Shown here: positions 12,489 to 23,655 of the stretch, piece by piece
How the letters are laid out: every line of letters begins with the position of its first letter
Numbering within the stretch: position 1 is the first letter of the stretch
From: Chondrus crispus
Taxonomy: Eukaryota > Rhodophyta > Florideophyceae > Gigartinales > Gigartinaceae
Assembly (NCBI RefSeq): GCF_000350225.1
Contig: NW_005179019.1
Span: 62,001-126,000, forward strand
Reading direction: 5' to 3'
Length of the DNA: 64,000 nt
The notes under the pieces: model-generated
What the model saw: only the letters and a program-made list of their open reading frames with translations
Told to the model about the DNA's origin: nothing
The model's database searches: none
Translations under genes and position numbers: made by a program

Positions 12489-12914
12489 TTAGTTAATTGA
12501 ATTATTGCTTAAGGCTACATGAGATGTATGGGCCTCTTTTATGCATTTAGAAATTAGAAACACGAGCTCGAATGAAAACCCACTGCATGCGACAAAGAAG
12601 ACATCTGTGGCGGCGTACACGATCTGGGCGTTGCACACCAGGGCCGGCATGCTCAGGAAGACTCGGTTTACCTCCTTGGAAAAGGCGAAGGGCAACATCC
12701 CGTCGGAGGCCCAGAACATTCCCTTGGAGGAGCCTGCATAGAAGGCGCCCGTGGTGTTTCTTTCTTCCGGAACAACGCCGGAAGCGCTGCGGATGACGAC
12801 GAGGATGAGACTGCAGCCGCGCTGGGTGAAGGCAGAGTAACACGCACTTCGATTCATGCTGTCATGGAATGAGGAATCATTTGCAGGGGGGAGACCTGCG
12901 GACTGGAACCCCAC
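12489..12914 (-). pseudogene. Possible amino-acid permease (APC family) fragment
   Basis: Open minus-strand frame of 141 codons. A segment reading GMFWASDGMLPFAFSKEVN followed by a hydrophobic stretch (ALVCNAQIVYAATDVFFVA) resembles the transmembrane-8 region of APC/ethanolamine-type permeases (general pattern YAxSRxxFAxSRDGMLP). Two or three hydrophobic segments can be seen. It is too short to be a complete transporter (over 400 residues), has no convincing start, and lies directly behind transposon sequence, so if real it is a fragment or a single exon. Alternative: chance open frame. Confidence 0.3.
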
Positions 12915-13489
12915 CTAGGCACTGCCACACAAGCAACCCAGTCAACTACCTCTGGCAGGCAAGAGATCAAAGACAGACGCACTGTGAAGTATTTTCAGAA
13001 GAAAACAAGTGGTTAGTGGGAGTCTTCGAGATAGGTAACGATTGCACTTATGTTGAATAGGAAAGCTTACATTTAGGCCCCGGGGGCACACGTGTATACG
13101 TGGAGCGATTGGGGGATTGGTGTCGATGGTGACACTAAATTGTGTCAATTGGATCGTTAAGGTCGAGCCCCGGTTTCCTGACTCAAGCCGAGCACCAGGG
13201 GCAGAGGACCGGTCATCGGTCAGTATATATGTTGCCCCCGCCTGGGTGTGGGGCTAGGGGGCGGGGGGATCCATGGGATCATGGTACAGGAGTGAGTGAC
13301 AGTTGGTCGCTACAGCGAGCGCGGCGGGTCAGGTGTCAACTCTCCAAGATTAACATGCATTTCTAGTTAGCACTCTCCTCGTACAGGAGAGTGCACTTCG
13401 TCTAGTGTACGTCGGGAAGGGCATTTAAGGACCCTACGGCAAGCCCAAAGTAAAGGGTTACCATTCACACGAAGACATCGACTCCCCCA
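12915..13489. other. Non-coding stretch with a short hairpin
   Basis: No gene recognised. At about 13371-13395 the 10-base arms GCACTCTCCT and AGGAGAGTGC form a perfect inverted repeat around a 5-base loop. A GC-rich patch with runs of G lies at 13235-13275. Confidence 0.5.
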
Positions 13490-13802
13490 AGGTTTACATA
13501 TAGCAGTCGTGAATATACAGAAGGACTAAGAATTTAGCGTCTTCGGTTGACATTTTAAACAGGCCTTTGGGTTTCGAAGATATCAACACATAACGATTTG
13601 GGGTTGGTCAAAAACTGTCTCATGCCGGTGGTCAGCGAGACCGAGACATCATTGCCTTCTTTCGAATAGATGCGCTCGATGATCGTCATGCCCATGGCAC
13701 TCTGATTGTTCAGTTTTTCCTTCATGTTGAGCAGGCACTAGTGGAGAAAAATAAGTTGAAAAGTGACCTCATAGGAGGTTACGTGTCGTCTTGACACTAG
13801 TG
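13490..13802. repeat. Palindrome-rich repeat, copy A (truncated)
   Basis: It shares with copies B, D and E an internal block (TTTAAACAGG...GGTTTCGAAGATATCAACA), a CTTCATGTTGAGCA block and a terminal block ending in a near-perfect CCTCATA(T/G)GAGG palindrome and CACTAG. Its right terminus (13795-13802, CACTAGTG) is also the left terminus of copy B. The left part is missing. No coding capacity; probably a non-autonomous DNA transposon. Confidence 0.65.
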
Positions 13803-14315
13803 ACAACAAGCCCCGGTCGGATAGATCTATCCGACCGAGGCTTTTTCTCATATGAGGACGGCGATGTCCTCATATGAGGATAGCTCTTTTTTTGCAAAAA
13901 TATATAAAGTAAATTAAACATTCAAAAAGCTACCTTGAGCACTATTTCCTTAACGTGCCTGTTTTCGGCAATAGCATCTTGCACAACACCGTGATAACAG
14001 CTTTGAGTACCCAGAAAGCTTAAGAACATAATGCAGATTGAGTTCCAAGTCGCTCTTTTAAACTGGCGTTTTTGGTTTCAAGTTATTTTACATGCCGTTT
14101 TAAGGTGGTTTGACAAAGCTTCTATTTCGGACATACTGTATCTAAAAACAACCGGGAAGAACAAGCAATTCTCACAAACTTCTTTCTGGCCCCCAGTTAA
14201 AATTCAAGTACGGTGGCGCGGGTATCTTTTTCTTTCTTGTTGAGGAAGCGGAAGTGAAGAATAAAATAGGTCGAGTAATGTCCTCATATGAGGACAATGG
14301 TCCAATAGACACTAG
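13795..14315. repeat. Palindrome-rich repeat, copy B (both ends)
   Basis: The most complete copy. It starts CACTAGTG and ends CACTAG (14310-14315). It contains a perfect 24-base palindrome (13814-13837, core ATAGATCTAT), CTCATATGAG at 13847-13856, a 14-base palindrome at 13867-13880 and a 16-base palindrome GTCCTCATATGAGGAC at 14280-14295. After the first pair comes a T-run followed by GCAAAAATATATA, as in copies D and E. About 520 bp, non-coding. Terminal inverted symmetry and subterminal palindromes suggest a MITE. Confidence 0.7.
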
Positions 14316-16680
14316 ACTCAACCATCACTACCTTATAATACTAGGTGACGGTACTAAGATTATGTTGCTATCTCCAACAAATTAAAACTGCTCGACGACA
14401 GCATGCCTTGTGTGCCCACACATTTCGGTTTGCCGCTTGTGGCAATAATGTAGTTTCTACGCCCAGGGCATATGTGCCCGTTGCAGATCTTGTACAAGCC
14501 CATCAGTTTCCTAATACGTTTCGAAAGCCCACAGAGTTGTCCCTTTCCCTTCATTCAGCAGAGACGAAGGTGCTTTCATTAAGGGCCTTTACTGCGCTGC
14601 AATGGAAGACTTTGGGAATGGGGCTGGACTCCCTTCCTGCATTTGCTTTGTTGCCGTTCTTTTTCCACTTCAACTCGAGCTGACTGTTGTAAGCTGGTGT
14701 TCGGGGCGGAAAGCGCATATTCTATGGACATTCCCGACCCCTTGATAGGCGAGTAGACGAATTGGGTTCTATATTATATGCGCTTTGCGAGGAGGTGTCA
14801 ATGACAGCATCGCAGGGAGCTATACTGTACTACAATGTCTGCATGCAAACCGTAAAGGAGGTTGCACTGTCATAATGTCTTCAATTATCATCTCTCGACG
14901 AAAGTTGGTTGGTGTGGGTGACAAAGCAATGACACCCGACACTCCTAATTTTCGTCGTGGTTAAGGAGAGAACGAATTATCCGTTGACGCAAGCGTTATC
15001 ATAACATACAATCTGCGAATTTTATTTCTTTTCAGCTTTGATGGCCACGGATTCTATTTTTCTTTAGTAACTCGCCTGGTTTTAAATTTTTCTCAAGTTA
15101 GAACCGAATAAGAAGCACCTAAGCCCATTTTTCTATACTACTGGTATAAAATTAGCTTAAAGAAAAATGCGTACTGTGAGCCAACATTTTCTTTTGTCCA
15201 ACTTTATATGCACCAATAAGTTGATTTTGCTAGAAGCGACAGGCAAATGCTTTATCTATGGCGATGGCCTTCTGGTTTCAAAAAAAAAAAAAAAAAAATG
15301 AAATCGCGAATTGGATTGTCTAGAAAAAATAAAATAACTTTTGTTCTCATATCAGGACTAACGGTCCGATGCACACTACGAATTGCTTTGGTCCTTTGCT
15401 GACTTTTGCCCGTGGTGGATGGAGCGAGAATTGCGCTTCAATATTGTTTTCCTGGAAGCTTGATGCTACCGACTAGATTCATTTTCCTTGACGGTGCCGT
15501 CTACGGGACACTCCTCTAGTGTTTGTGATGCTGTACGGAGCAATTGCGTTACATCTATCCGCTACTGGAATATCTTCCAAGCCCTTTCGTGATGACTCAT
15601 TCACCCAGTCTATTCCAACTTTTCTCATATCACTTTCTTCTCGCTGCGCTGTTGTAACCGAGGTCATGTACTGTCCACAAATTGGTAGCAATAGGGGGCA
15701 TAACTTGAAGAGTTACGTCGATTCGCCTTCTTGGTTTCTTCGAAAGAGTTGCCGGCGAAAAGTAGATCCCGTGTCTTTCTCGGGAAATAACATCCCTAAC
15801 CAACAACTTCAAGAAGTGTCTTAATACGGAGATCTCCAATGATAATATTTCTTTCGCTCCCTATCACACTATTACTTCCCATGTCACACTGCGAAGTTGC
15901 ATTCACTGCTTCCGAGCGGGCTGGGACGGTTGAATAAGATTGTTTTCTAGTTCTTTAACTCTATGTGGGTTTTCATTTAGCAACCGGCAAGTTTTTAGCC
16001 CTTTAGATTAATCATTACAGTCTATGGTAGAGGCGACACCAGCAGTACTTAATAGCTCATTCAGGGGCACCCATCTTTAAAAATTCACATTTAATTGAAC
16101 GCGCTATTTCTCTTATGCCTCGATTCTCTTCTTTTTTTGTTGACATTCGAAATGTTTTATCCTTGGTTGAGCTTTTTCGTTTCTCTGGGACCCAAATAAG
16201 TTACATGAATTTGTCTTTGGTATCGAATCGTGGATAGTCTCGTTCGAAGGAGAGCTTCCAATATTAGACAACCGTAGAAACGGTTTCAATCCTAGAGTGT
16301 GAGCTTTTATGAATGCATTTACTTCTATGTGAGAAGAGTGGCTGTAGACCACTAAGGGGAGATAAAGAAAAGATTCAGCTGCACCGGTAACTCATAATAG
16401 TGAAGTATTCATTGAAGCATGTAAAAACAGCATGCACCCTTCTATCATATGCGCGACAACTCTTGTACAAGATCTTACATCTCGGAGAGTCATTTTCGTC
16501 TCTTACGTTCAGATAAGTTCTCTCCAACACAATTTTATTTCTCTACCAATCAAGAAAAGTTTTCGCAAGGATGCATCCCTTATTCAACTGCCATCTTAAG
16601 TTCAACAATGCCAAGAAGCAAACGTTAAAGCAACCTTGTGTATGGTCATATTTTGTTATCATAGGATGCAAGCCTAACAT
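14316..16680. other. AT-rich intergenic region with a repeat end
   Basis: No gene can be supported. At about 15318-15379 the sequence matches the right end of the palindrome repeat (AAAATAAAATAAC..., degenerate CTCATATCAG, then CACTA), so a fifth, decayed copy ends here. An A19 run lies near 15280-15298. A minus-strand frame at 14360-14554 has spaced cysteines that faintly recall a transposase C-terminal zinc domain, too weak to call. Confidence 0.5.
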
Positions 16681-16774
16681 TTGAGGTAGCTTTGCGTTGA
16701 CATTCCTTGATCAAACTCGTGACTGCCACCCGAAGCTATTGAACACTCTTGAAGAATTTGGCGATTTAGAATGC

Positions 16775-16782
16775 TATAAAAG
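16775..16782 (+). promoter_or_regulatory. TATA box of the secreted peptide gene
   Basis: TATAAAAG lies 118 bp upstream of the ATG at 16900, giving a leader of roughly 90-95 nt if transcription starts about 30 bp downstream. The leader has no upstream ATG. Confidence 0.65.
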
Positions 16783-16899
16783 TAGCAGTTCCAGTCCTCA
16801 CCAGACTCATTCGCCCCACCCCGCCAGCTTCCTCTCCAACTGAAGCAAGAACTAAACAGGCTTGCAGCAAGCTCGTATCTCACATTCGCCCTTGCTAAC

Positions 16900-17256
16900 A
16901 TGATCCGTACAGGAACATTTTTCCTTTTGGCCCTTCTGGCCCTGTCTGCAGTCGCTTTCGCCGTTGACGAGATTCCCATGGAAGGCGATCTCACCGAGCA
17001 GAATGACATTGAAGAAGACATGGATATGGCGGAACGTTCTTCGTACCGATCCTGCCCTAGTACATGCTACAATTCCTACGACTCTGCCCGGAAGGCCTGC
17101 CATAGGTACCACCCGTACTGCAAGGTAGCATATGGTTGCAAATTCTACCGCTACCACAAGTATGTCAAGGGATACTTCTGCAAGAACCTCCATGGAGGCC
17201 ACGGTTCCCCTCCCAAGCGCCGCAAGAAGAAGAAGTCCAAGAAGTCCCATCACTAG
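16900..17256 (+). CDS. Small secreted cationic cysteine-rich peptide precursor
   Basis: 118 residues. Residues 1-21 form a clear signal peptide (Lys/Arg-free hydrophobic core, ALSAVAFA cleavage region). Residues 22-45 are strongly acidic (EIPMEGDLTEQNDIEEDMD), like a pro-region. The rest is basic, Tyr/His/Lys-rich and carries six cysteines at 52, 56, 67, 74, 80 and 94 (spacing C-x3-C-x10-C-x6-C-x5-C-x13-C), ending in RRKKKKSKK. The charge-opposed pro-region and six cysteines recall processed defence peptides, but no named family was recognised, so function is inference. The ATG follows a TATA box at 16775, and AATAAA lies at 17455. Single exon with no neighbour in the same unit. One of the few intact genes in the window. 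Confidence 0.8.
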   Translation: MIRTGTFFLLALLALSAVAFAVDEIPMEGDLTEQNDIEEDMDMAERSSYRSCPSTCYNSYDSARKACHRYHPYCKVAYGCKFYRYHKYVKGYFCKNLHGGHGSPPKRRKKKKSKKSHH

Positions 17257-17454
17257 AAGGGTTTCCTTTCTGGTAGTGAACTTCTTCTTAGGCTATCTGT
17301 CCGTCGTCAGCACTGGTTGAAGCTGAAGTTGAGAAGTGTCTCATTGGAAGTGAGAATCCCCTTTCTGAAGCGTGGACGCTTGGAGAATAGCTATGAAGAG
17401 TGTATTCGCTTCTGGTGAGTTTGATCTTTGAGATCGAGCGTCGCTGTAGTCTGC

Positions 17455-17460
17455 AATAAA
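17455..17460 (+). terminator. Possible polyadenylation signal
   Basis: AATAAA about 200 bp after the stop codon of the secreted peptide gene, followed by a short A run. Position fits a 3' UTR end; not otherwise verified. Confidence 0.4.
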
Positions 17461-18419
17461 AAAAGTTGCTAAAACCTCTGATTGCCTGCCGCTCATCATC
17501 TGTGTGTTCGTTTATGTTCGGGTGGACAAAAACTAGATATAGTTTCATATACAGTGTGAAAAGAGATTATGCAATGGCTTTGGTGCAAGCATGTATCGAA
17601 TCAGTTAATTTCGGCGAGGTTACGCGGGTGTCTCGAGGGACCAAAGCAATTGCGAGATGACGATATGAAGTTTTATACACTCCCATCGTACGATTACATC
17701 GCAAAGAGAGACCACGGCCCCATGTCGTAGAGCTTCTTGCGGTGTACTACATGGCAGCATTGACAGCTCGGTGCCAAGGCCTAGACCTATCCGAAAAAGT
17801 GTACTGTACGGTGGTGCGGAGGTAATATGCACGGTCACAGTCCTTTCTGAGAAACGAAACGCAAAGCGTAACTACGTTTGCAAGACACTTTGCCGTATTT
17901 CACGGATAGGCAACAGTGTACATATTTGAGAGGTTCGGCCTTTACCAAGTGACAGGGCCCCAAATTCTTTTAGAGCGGAAAGACTCTACATCTCAAATTA
18001 AAAGTAATTGCACAGCTATGGGCGAGTAGCACACACCAGGCTGCTTTCGGTGCTTGCTAGAAGCGTTCCCGACAAGAAAGATACATCACTTGCACGACAG
18101 GGGCGGTCACAGTCCGGGACGTCTGTGAAGCAAGATTCCCAAGAATCAGAACCGCACAAAGTTGCATGGGAATAGAGGCGTCTCTGTCTGGAGCGCAAGA
18201 ATTAGGGGATTGCAATTTAGGTTCGTAATAGCCACCGGACTACTCAACCCTGCATCAATTACCCACCCCATCTCCATGATCTATTCGCAAACCTGTTAAT
18301 CTACCCGCTGACAGGGCGGAGAGAGCCACAGAGCGATGCTCTCGCGTAGGAAAAATTTTCCCCCGGATTTCAAAAATGTCCTACGTTTGTCTCTCGCGAG
18401 AATCAGCACCCAAATCTCC
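17461..18419. other. Intergenic, nothing recognised
   Basis: Short open frames only, none with a recognisable motif, repeat or RNA signature. Confidence 0.5.
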
Positions 18420-18840
18420 AGTCATCAGATATCCCGCAATGATCTTCGACCCAGTCGTCCTCACACCCAACATCACCTGTGATCCCTCTTCGTACATCCC
18501 ACACTCGCTCGACCCTATGATTTAACCGAGATGTCACATGTCATCCGTCCGCGCCCATTGCAACGCTATTTACACTACTCTCGACGTATCGCGTCATTGC
18601 GCCAGTCGCATATGCTCTAGTCTCTACGTCCCATACTCGCACGCTATTGCCACGCGATTCAGATGCCGCACGACTTCTGTCTCCATTCATTGCAACGCTG
18701 AGCACTGCATGCGTGTGTGCGCACAATGTGTTATCGACTAATGCTCCCGTCTCCACGTCTCGCATTCGAACGCTCTTGTCACGCGATTCAGACGCCGCAC
18801 GACTTCTCTCCAGATTAAGCGCAATGCTACCCACCCCCGA
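18420..18840 (-). pseudogene. WD40-repeat protein fragment
   Basis: Read on the minus strand, the translation shows three successive repeats of the WD40 type: SRDKSVRMRDVETGALV, then AVLSVAMNGDRSRAASESRGNSVRVWDVETRA, then SSVNSVAMGADG followed after a stop by a third RVWDVRRG. The spacing of about 42 residues and the S-V-R-V-W-D core are standard for the family, and the near-identical units recall the regularly repeated WD domains of NACHT/NB-ARC-type receptors. Stop codons and lack of a start make this a remnant. Partner domains are not visible. Confidence 0.65.
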
Positions 18841-19530
18841 CTCATGACCATGGAGACTGTCGATCTAGTTCCGCAACAAACAAAAGAGAGTTAGAGAAAG
18901 GTAAAGTTTACTCGGGCTACCAGACTGCGCTCACCCTTGTAGATCCCGGCTAACGCCAAGACTACGTAGTGATCATTAGTTTCGTCCGACACTGCCCCTC
19001 CATCGTCACACCCATTAGGTCCTAACGCCGCTGTGGCGGCCGGGGCCGCCAGCGCCGGAACCTCGGCAGGCCACCGAGGGGCGAGCACAGTAGAGAACGA
19101 CTTTTGACTATGCTATATTCCGACAACCCGGAGGGTGCGAGGTCACAGAGCGGCCGTCGCCGCCTACCCCGGTGCTGACCAAGAAAGTGATAGCAAAAAG
19201 TTGAAAATCTGGGCAATGTGCGCCCCAGTCCTTCTGTAAACCAGAAACACATGGTAAACCAAACCAATTTAAGTGTCATATTCCTAGCTTTCCAAAGGTA
19301 CCAGTTGAACAAAGTATGGAGCACCTGTTCCAAACATATGAGCGATCCAACATTTCGTAACGGTCGCAGCTCAAACTCACCCCATAGGTATCACCATTGT
19401 CTCTCAGAAATTTCTGAAGGTAAGCATTATTTCTCCAACATCACCAACATCACCAAACGCATATCCCTATAATCTAGGTGTACGTAAGCGTAGATACATA
19501 TTTACCAAATTCTATCTCCCATTCGCTCCC
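18841..19530. other. Unassigned flank of the piggyBac-like element
   Basis: No gene recognised. The 3' end of the piggyBac-like element probably lies somewhere in this interval, but no terminal inverted repeat or TTAA duplication could be identified. Confidence 0.4.
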
Positions 19531-20029
19531 CTACGCTGCACGCCGACGCGCCCTAGTACCTATTATTCCCATCTCGTTGTCTACTCGGGCCTTAAATGCA
19601 TCGATATCTTCAACAGACGGCTTCATCTTGGCCAGCTTCACCCCTGAATGTCATTCCTCGCAACAAGACACATATACTGGTTGACGACAACTCATACACC
19701 ACTTGTTTTGCTTTGCGCCTGTCCGGAATGTCTTCTTTCGATACATGAATGTAAAACAGCATAAAGAGCAGTACCAACTTTGTCCTTTAACAAAGATGTG
19801 GTTGAGTGCTTGATTAAGTCTTTTAGAACGATGATGAGCCTTATTGAATTCACTGTATGCGTTTCGAGCGAACAACGGTCTCAGTGCTGATGCATTCGTT
19901 CCTGCCTGTTGCACATGTGTCATAACATGCCTTCCATATTAGAATCTCATTTCCCATTCTTCAGCCAAACGACGGCAAAACATACTTACGTTCTGTACTC
20001 CGGCAATTCTATGTCTAAGCTTAGCGTAA
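19531..20029 (-). pseudogene. piggyBac-like transposase, C-terminal zinc domain (split off by Ty3-B)
   Basis: Continues the transposase frame left of the Ty3-B insertion. It contains a cysteine cluster WYCSLCCFTF ... KWCMSCRQ ... SCCEE, as in the cysteine-rich C-terminal domain of piggyBac transposases, which binds element ends. A TAA near 19934 and a TGA near 19651 interrupt it, and the natural end is probably the TAG at 19531, after an Arg/Ala-rich tail. Confidence in the join comes from the intact reading frame over the 4-bp duplication. Confidence 0.6.
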
Positions 20030-20567
20030 TGTAACAACTTGTGGGTTGTCGCTATTGCGTAGGCGTGATAGGTAGTGCTAGTCGGTAGAGATAAAGGGGA
20101 GGAAAATATGTAAGGCAAAGGGGGCGAAGAGAGGCAATGTCGCTCAGCACGAATGTCATCCGTGTGTGCGATGCCTTTACTCAGACCAGCTTGGTCTGTG
20201 GCTAAGTACTACACCGCCAAGAACTCGCGGCCCGCGAAGTTCATCGGTCCTGCCATTGCGGTCCAAGCCCTGTCCGGAGGACCGCAAAGGGATAGAACCA
20301 ATTGCTGTGTTCGGACGTTGTCTGAACCAGGGCAATAATCTGATTTTAGGCGCACTACCGCGTAGTATACAGAATATTATTCCGTATAGTGAATGGTAGT
20401 AATTTACCGAGCACATCAAAGTGAGATCACTCGGTATGAGCGGGAGCTCACCTGCCAATTCAGGCAGCAGATTCGTGTGCCTCACGGTTAGCCACGTTAT
20501 AGAGGTATCCCGGTTATTATGGGTCTAATCCCACGTAGTGGGCGAGCTCAATCAACGAGGTGTTACA
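20030..20567 (-). repeat. Ty3-B 3' LTR
   Basis: Begins TGTAACA and ends TGTTACA. It differs from the right LTR near 20472 and 20481. The polypurine-like ATGGGGCAC on the minus strand directly precedes it. Confidence 0.95.
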
Positions 20568-20610
20568 GTGCCCCATGACTAAGAATGGCGGCTACCAAGC
20601 GAAGTCATGA

Positions 20611-23600
20611 TTAAGAACACTGAGATAATGCTTTTCCCTTAAGCTTCCGGGACCCGGGTGTCTTCAGGAATTCGGCCAGGAATTCCGGAAGATCTTCCTG
20701 AACTTGGCTGAGGGGTTCCCAGGTCATATCGACTTCGTCGGGTAAACCTTCCCACTCTACTTCAATTTCGATGCGTTCGTCTGGTAGGCGAATGCCTCAG
20801 AGTGCTTTAGCATCTTGAAAAGTAGCTTCTGCGTGTTCAGCTGCTCGCTGCAATTTCGGATTCACAGCTTTCCCGTCCATATCTGCGCGGCACAGCTGAA
20901 GCCTCCTTGCGTGAACCGTCGATCGTTTGGAGTCCAACAGGTCTTCGACTTCGTAGACAAGGTCGGAGTGGACAGAAACAATTCGACGCGGTCCTGTCCA
21001 GATGAATTACAATTTGTGACCCTTCGTAACAGCGCGGCGTACCAGAACGAAATCTCCCTCGTTGAAATTTACAGGCCGTACATTGGTCTTACGATTATGC
21101 TCATCGACCTTCCGCTGCCGAGATTTTTCGGCGCGCAGTTTAACATCTCGATGCATATCTTCCAATGCGGCTTGCATCAAGTCAATATTGACTAATTTTC
21201 TTGCGCGCACTTCGTCCAAGCGTGACAAATTCTTGCTTCTCTCGAGCGGAAGAGCGGAAAGCAGCGGTCTAGTAGGGATGTGTCCAGTGTAGACTTCCAG
21301 CGGTGTGCGGTGAACTCCAGGTTGATTCTTGTTTCTCAATCCCAATCGTTTGAGCGGAGCTTGATTCAGGACGCTTTGCGCGCATTCTGTTACAGCTGGC
21401 CAATCTTGCGGTGCCAGCTTCCATTCGCTGCAAAGCGCTCGGCAAGCTCTGAGTACCTCTCGGCACACGCGTTCTACGGTTCCATTCGCCCAAGGCGAGT
21501 AAGCAGTTGTGAAGTGGTGATGAACACGGAATTCAGAAGACAATTCTGTTAAGAGTTGGTTCTTGAAATGCGAGCCTTGGTCGCTCACTAACCATTTCAT
21601 TCCACCAAAAGAACCAATCCACGTCGTGAGAGCATTTGCTGCTTCCTCACTAGTGGCGGCCTCAGTAGGCCACAGCCACACGTAGGAAGAATGGTCGTCT
21701 CGAATAATGAGTAGGTAAGACTTGCCTTCTGTACTCTTTCCCATAAACAGGTAGTCCATGTGAATTACATCGTTCGGTCTTTCTCCGTGCAGTGCACGCG
21801 CCAGAGGCCGCGGAATGACGTTGCCAGAACGGGTGATAAGACAATGCAGGCAGCCTTTGACCAACTCCTCGACGTCCTTATCGAGAGATTCCCAAAAGAA
21901 GTTTTCTTTCAGAATGCTTCGAGTTGCTTCTATACCTCGGTGTCCGATTGAACCACAGTGGGAGACGACAATGAGCTTGAGTTGCAGCTCAAGGTCAGCA
22001 CCGGGAATCCAGATAAGACTGTTGTGCTTCCAAAGATTTTCTTCAGAGTCCCGAATAATATTCTGTTTAGAGATTCGTTCAGACATGAAGTTCTCTTGTG
22101 ACGCCCTCACGATCTCTAGGTCTGGCCAGACGAATTCTTCAGCAGCAGGAATTATCTGACAGGACGATTCAATGAGACTGTAGAGGGTTTTCATCGATTT
22201 GCCTTGCTTCCTATAACCCCTAGTCCAGCGAGTCAGTATGTCCGCGAAGATGTTCGATTTGCCTTCAATGTGTTCGATGACGTACGGAAATCTTGACAAA
22301 AAGAGTGCCCAACGCTGAACCTTTGAGACAATGTGTCGTCCAAGGGCAGGTTCGAGTGCTAGAGGAGCGAACACGAAAAGTAGATAGCGATGGTCGGTGT
22401 AGATATGAGTCGGTTGTGACCCCATCAAAATGTAGTCGAGCTTATCGAAAGTTTCGAATATAGCGAACCCTTCCTTCTCGAAGGTACTCCATCCGAATTG
22501 TGCACCCTTGAACTCAGATCCGAGGAATGCGAGAGGTTCGTGTCGTTGTTCTTCCAGCGGTAGGTCTAGGTTCTCGAGCGTGCATTGTGTCACGACGGCG
22601 GACCAGAACTTTTCTGAAGCATCAGTGTAGACACATATTTCCATTCCTGGCTTCGGATAGGATAGCTTCACGGCGTTGCGCAGCGTGTCTTGTAAATCGC
22701 GAAATGCATTGATGTGGGTTGTGCCCCAAGACATGGTGCTCAACGCAATTTTCTTGATCGAGCGCTTCGTGCGCTTACCAGATTTGGCAAAAGCCTCTTC
22801 GAGGATGTTGTTAAGAGGTTCGACACGGCGAGAAAAATCTGGGATCGTGTGCGACATCCATCGGCAGCAGTAGATGAATTCGCTAAGCTCATCGGCTGTG
22901 ACGGGACTGTCCATGTCTCGGAGTCCTTGGAGCCTTGCCGGGTCCAGAGTGTACCCATCAGCTGAAATGACACGGCCGCACCATTTGACACTGCGGGCGA
23001 AGAAGACCGATTTAAGTGCAGAAAGGAAGAGTCCGTGCTCGGAACAAGTAGCGAAGAATCTTGCTAGAAGGGCAAGGAGCTCGACCTCTCCCATTGCGTG
23101 AAGGTTAAAATCATCAAGCCAAGCCTTGAGATTTGCTCGCAATTCGCTGAAAAGGGGCTCAACGGTGCTTTGAAAGTAGGAGGTCGCGTTGGCGAGTCCA
23201 GGGAGTACCCGCTTCGAGGCTAGCACGCTCTTTGGAGTAAAGATACCACAAGCAGAATAAGATTCTGGATGCAAAGGCAATTGCCAGTACGCAGATACAA
23301 AGTCCAAACTCGCAAAACAAGTGCTTCCCGCGAAGTCCATTACCTCAGAGTCCAGGTGAGGCATCGGCCACGATTCCTTCACTGTCGCAGCATTGACCGG
23401 TCTCAGGTCAATTGCCATTCTGTACTTCGTCCTTGATCCAAGCTTTGGAACGATAAGAGGAGCAGCTTGCCACGAAGCGGTTGGCATGAGGACACAGAAA
23501 TCCATCTCCAAGAGCTTCTCATCATACTTCTCCATGAAGGCACGCTGTTCTGGAGAATAGCGACGTGCCTTGACGCGAACAGGGGATTTTCCTGGTTCGA

Positions 23601-23655
23601 GTCGTACCCGCATCGGTTCGACGTTGGCCGGTCGGGATTTGCCCAGCCTTAGTCG
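20611..23655 (-). pseudogene. Ty3-B pol: RT, RNase H, integrase, chromodomain
   Basis: The main open frame is 21007-23613. RT: PLIVPKLGSRTKYRMAIDLR, FASLDFVSAYWQLPLHPES and the catalytic box AWLDDFNLHA. RNase H: VYTDASEKFWSAVV. Integrase: HHCC (SHCGSIGHRG...CLHC), core Asp in IHMDYLFMG, Asp in VSDQGSHFKN and Glu in NGTVERVCREVL. A TAA at 21007 and a TGA near 20798 interrupt the C-terminal region, which reads on into FIWTGPRRIVSVH (GPY/F-like) and a chromodomain (IEIEVEWEGLPDEVDMTWEP) ending at 20611. Gag and pol are joined only by a -1 shift at the T4 run 23656-23659; one more T would fuse them. Confidence 0.9.

Noticed and set aside
14316-16680. A decayed piggyBac-type transposase between palindrome repeats
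   Set aside because: Only a faint cysteine pattern (14360-14554) and short frames; no catalytic motif could be placed.
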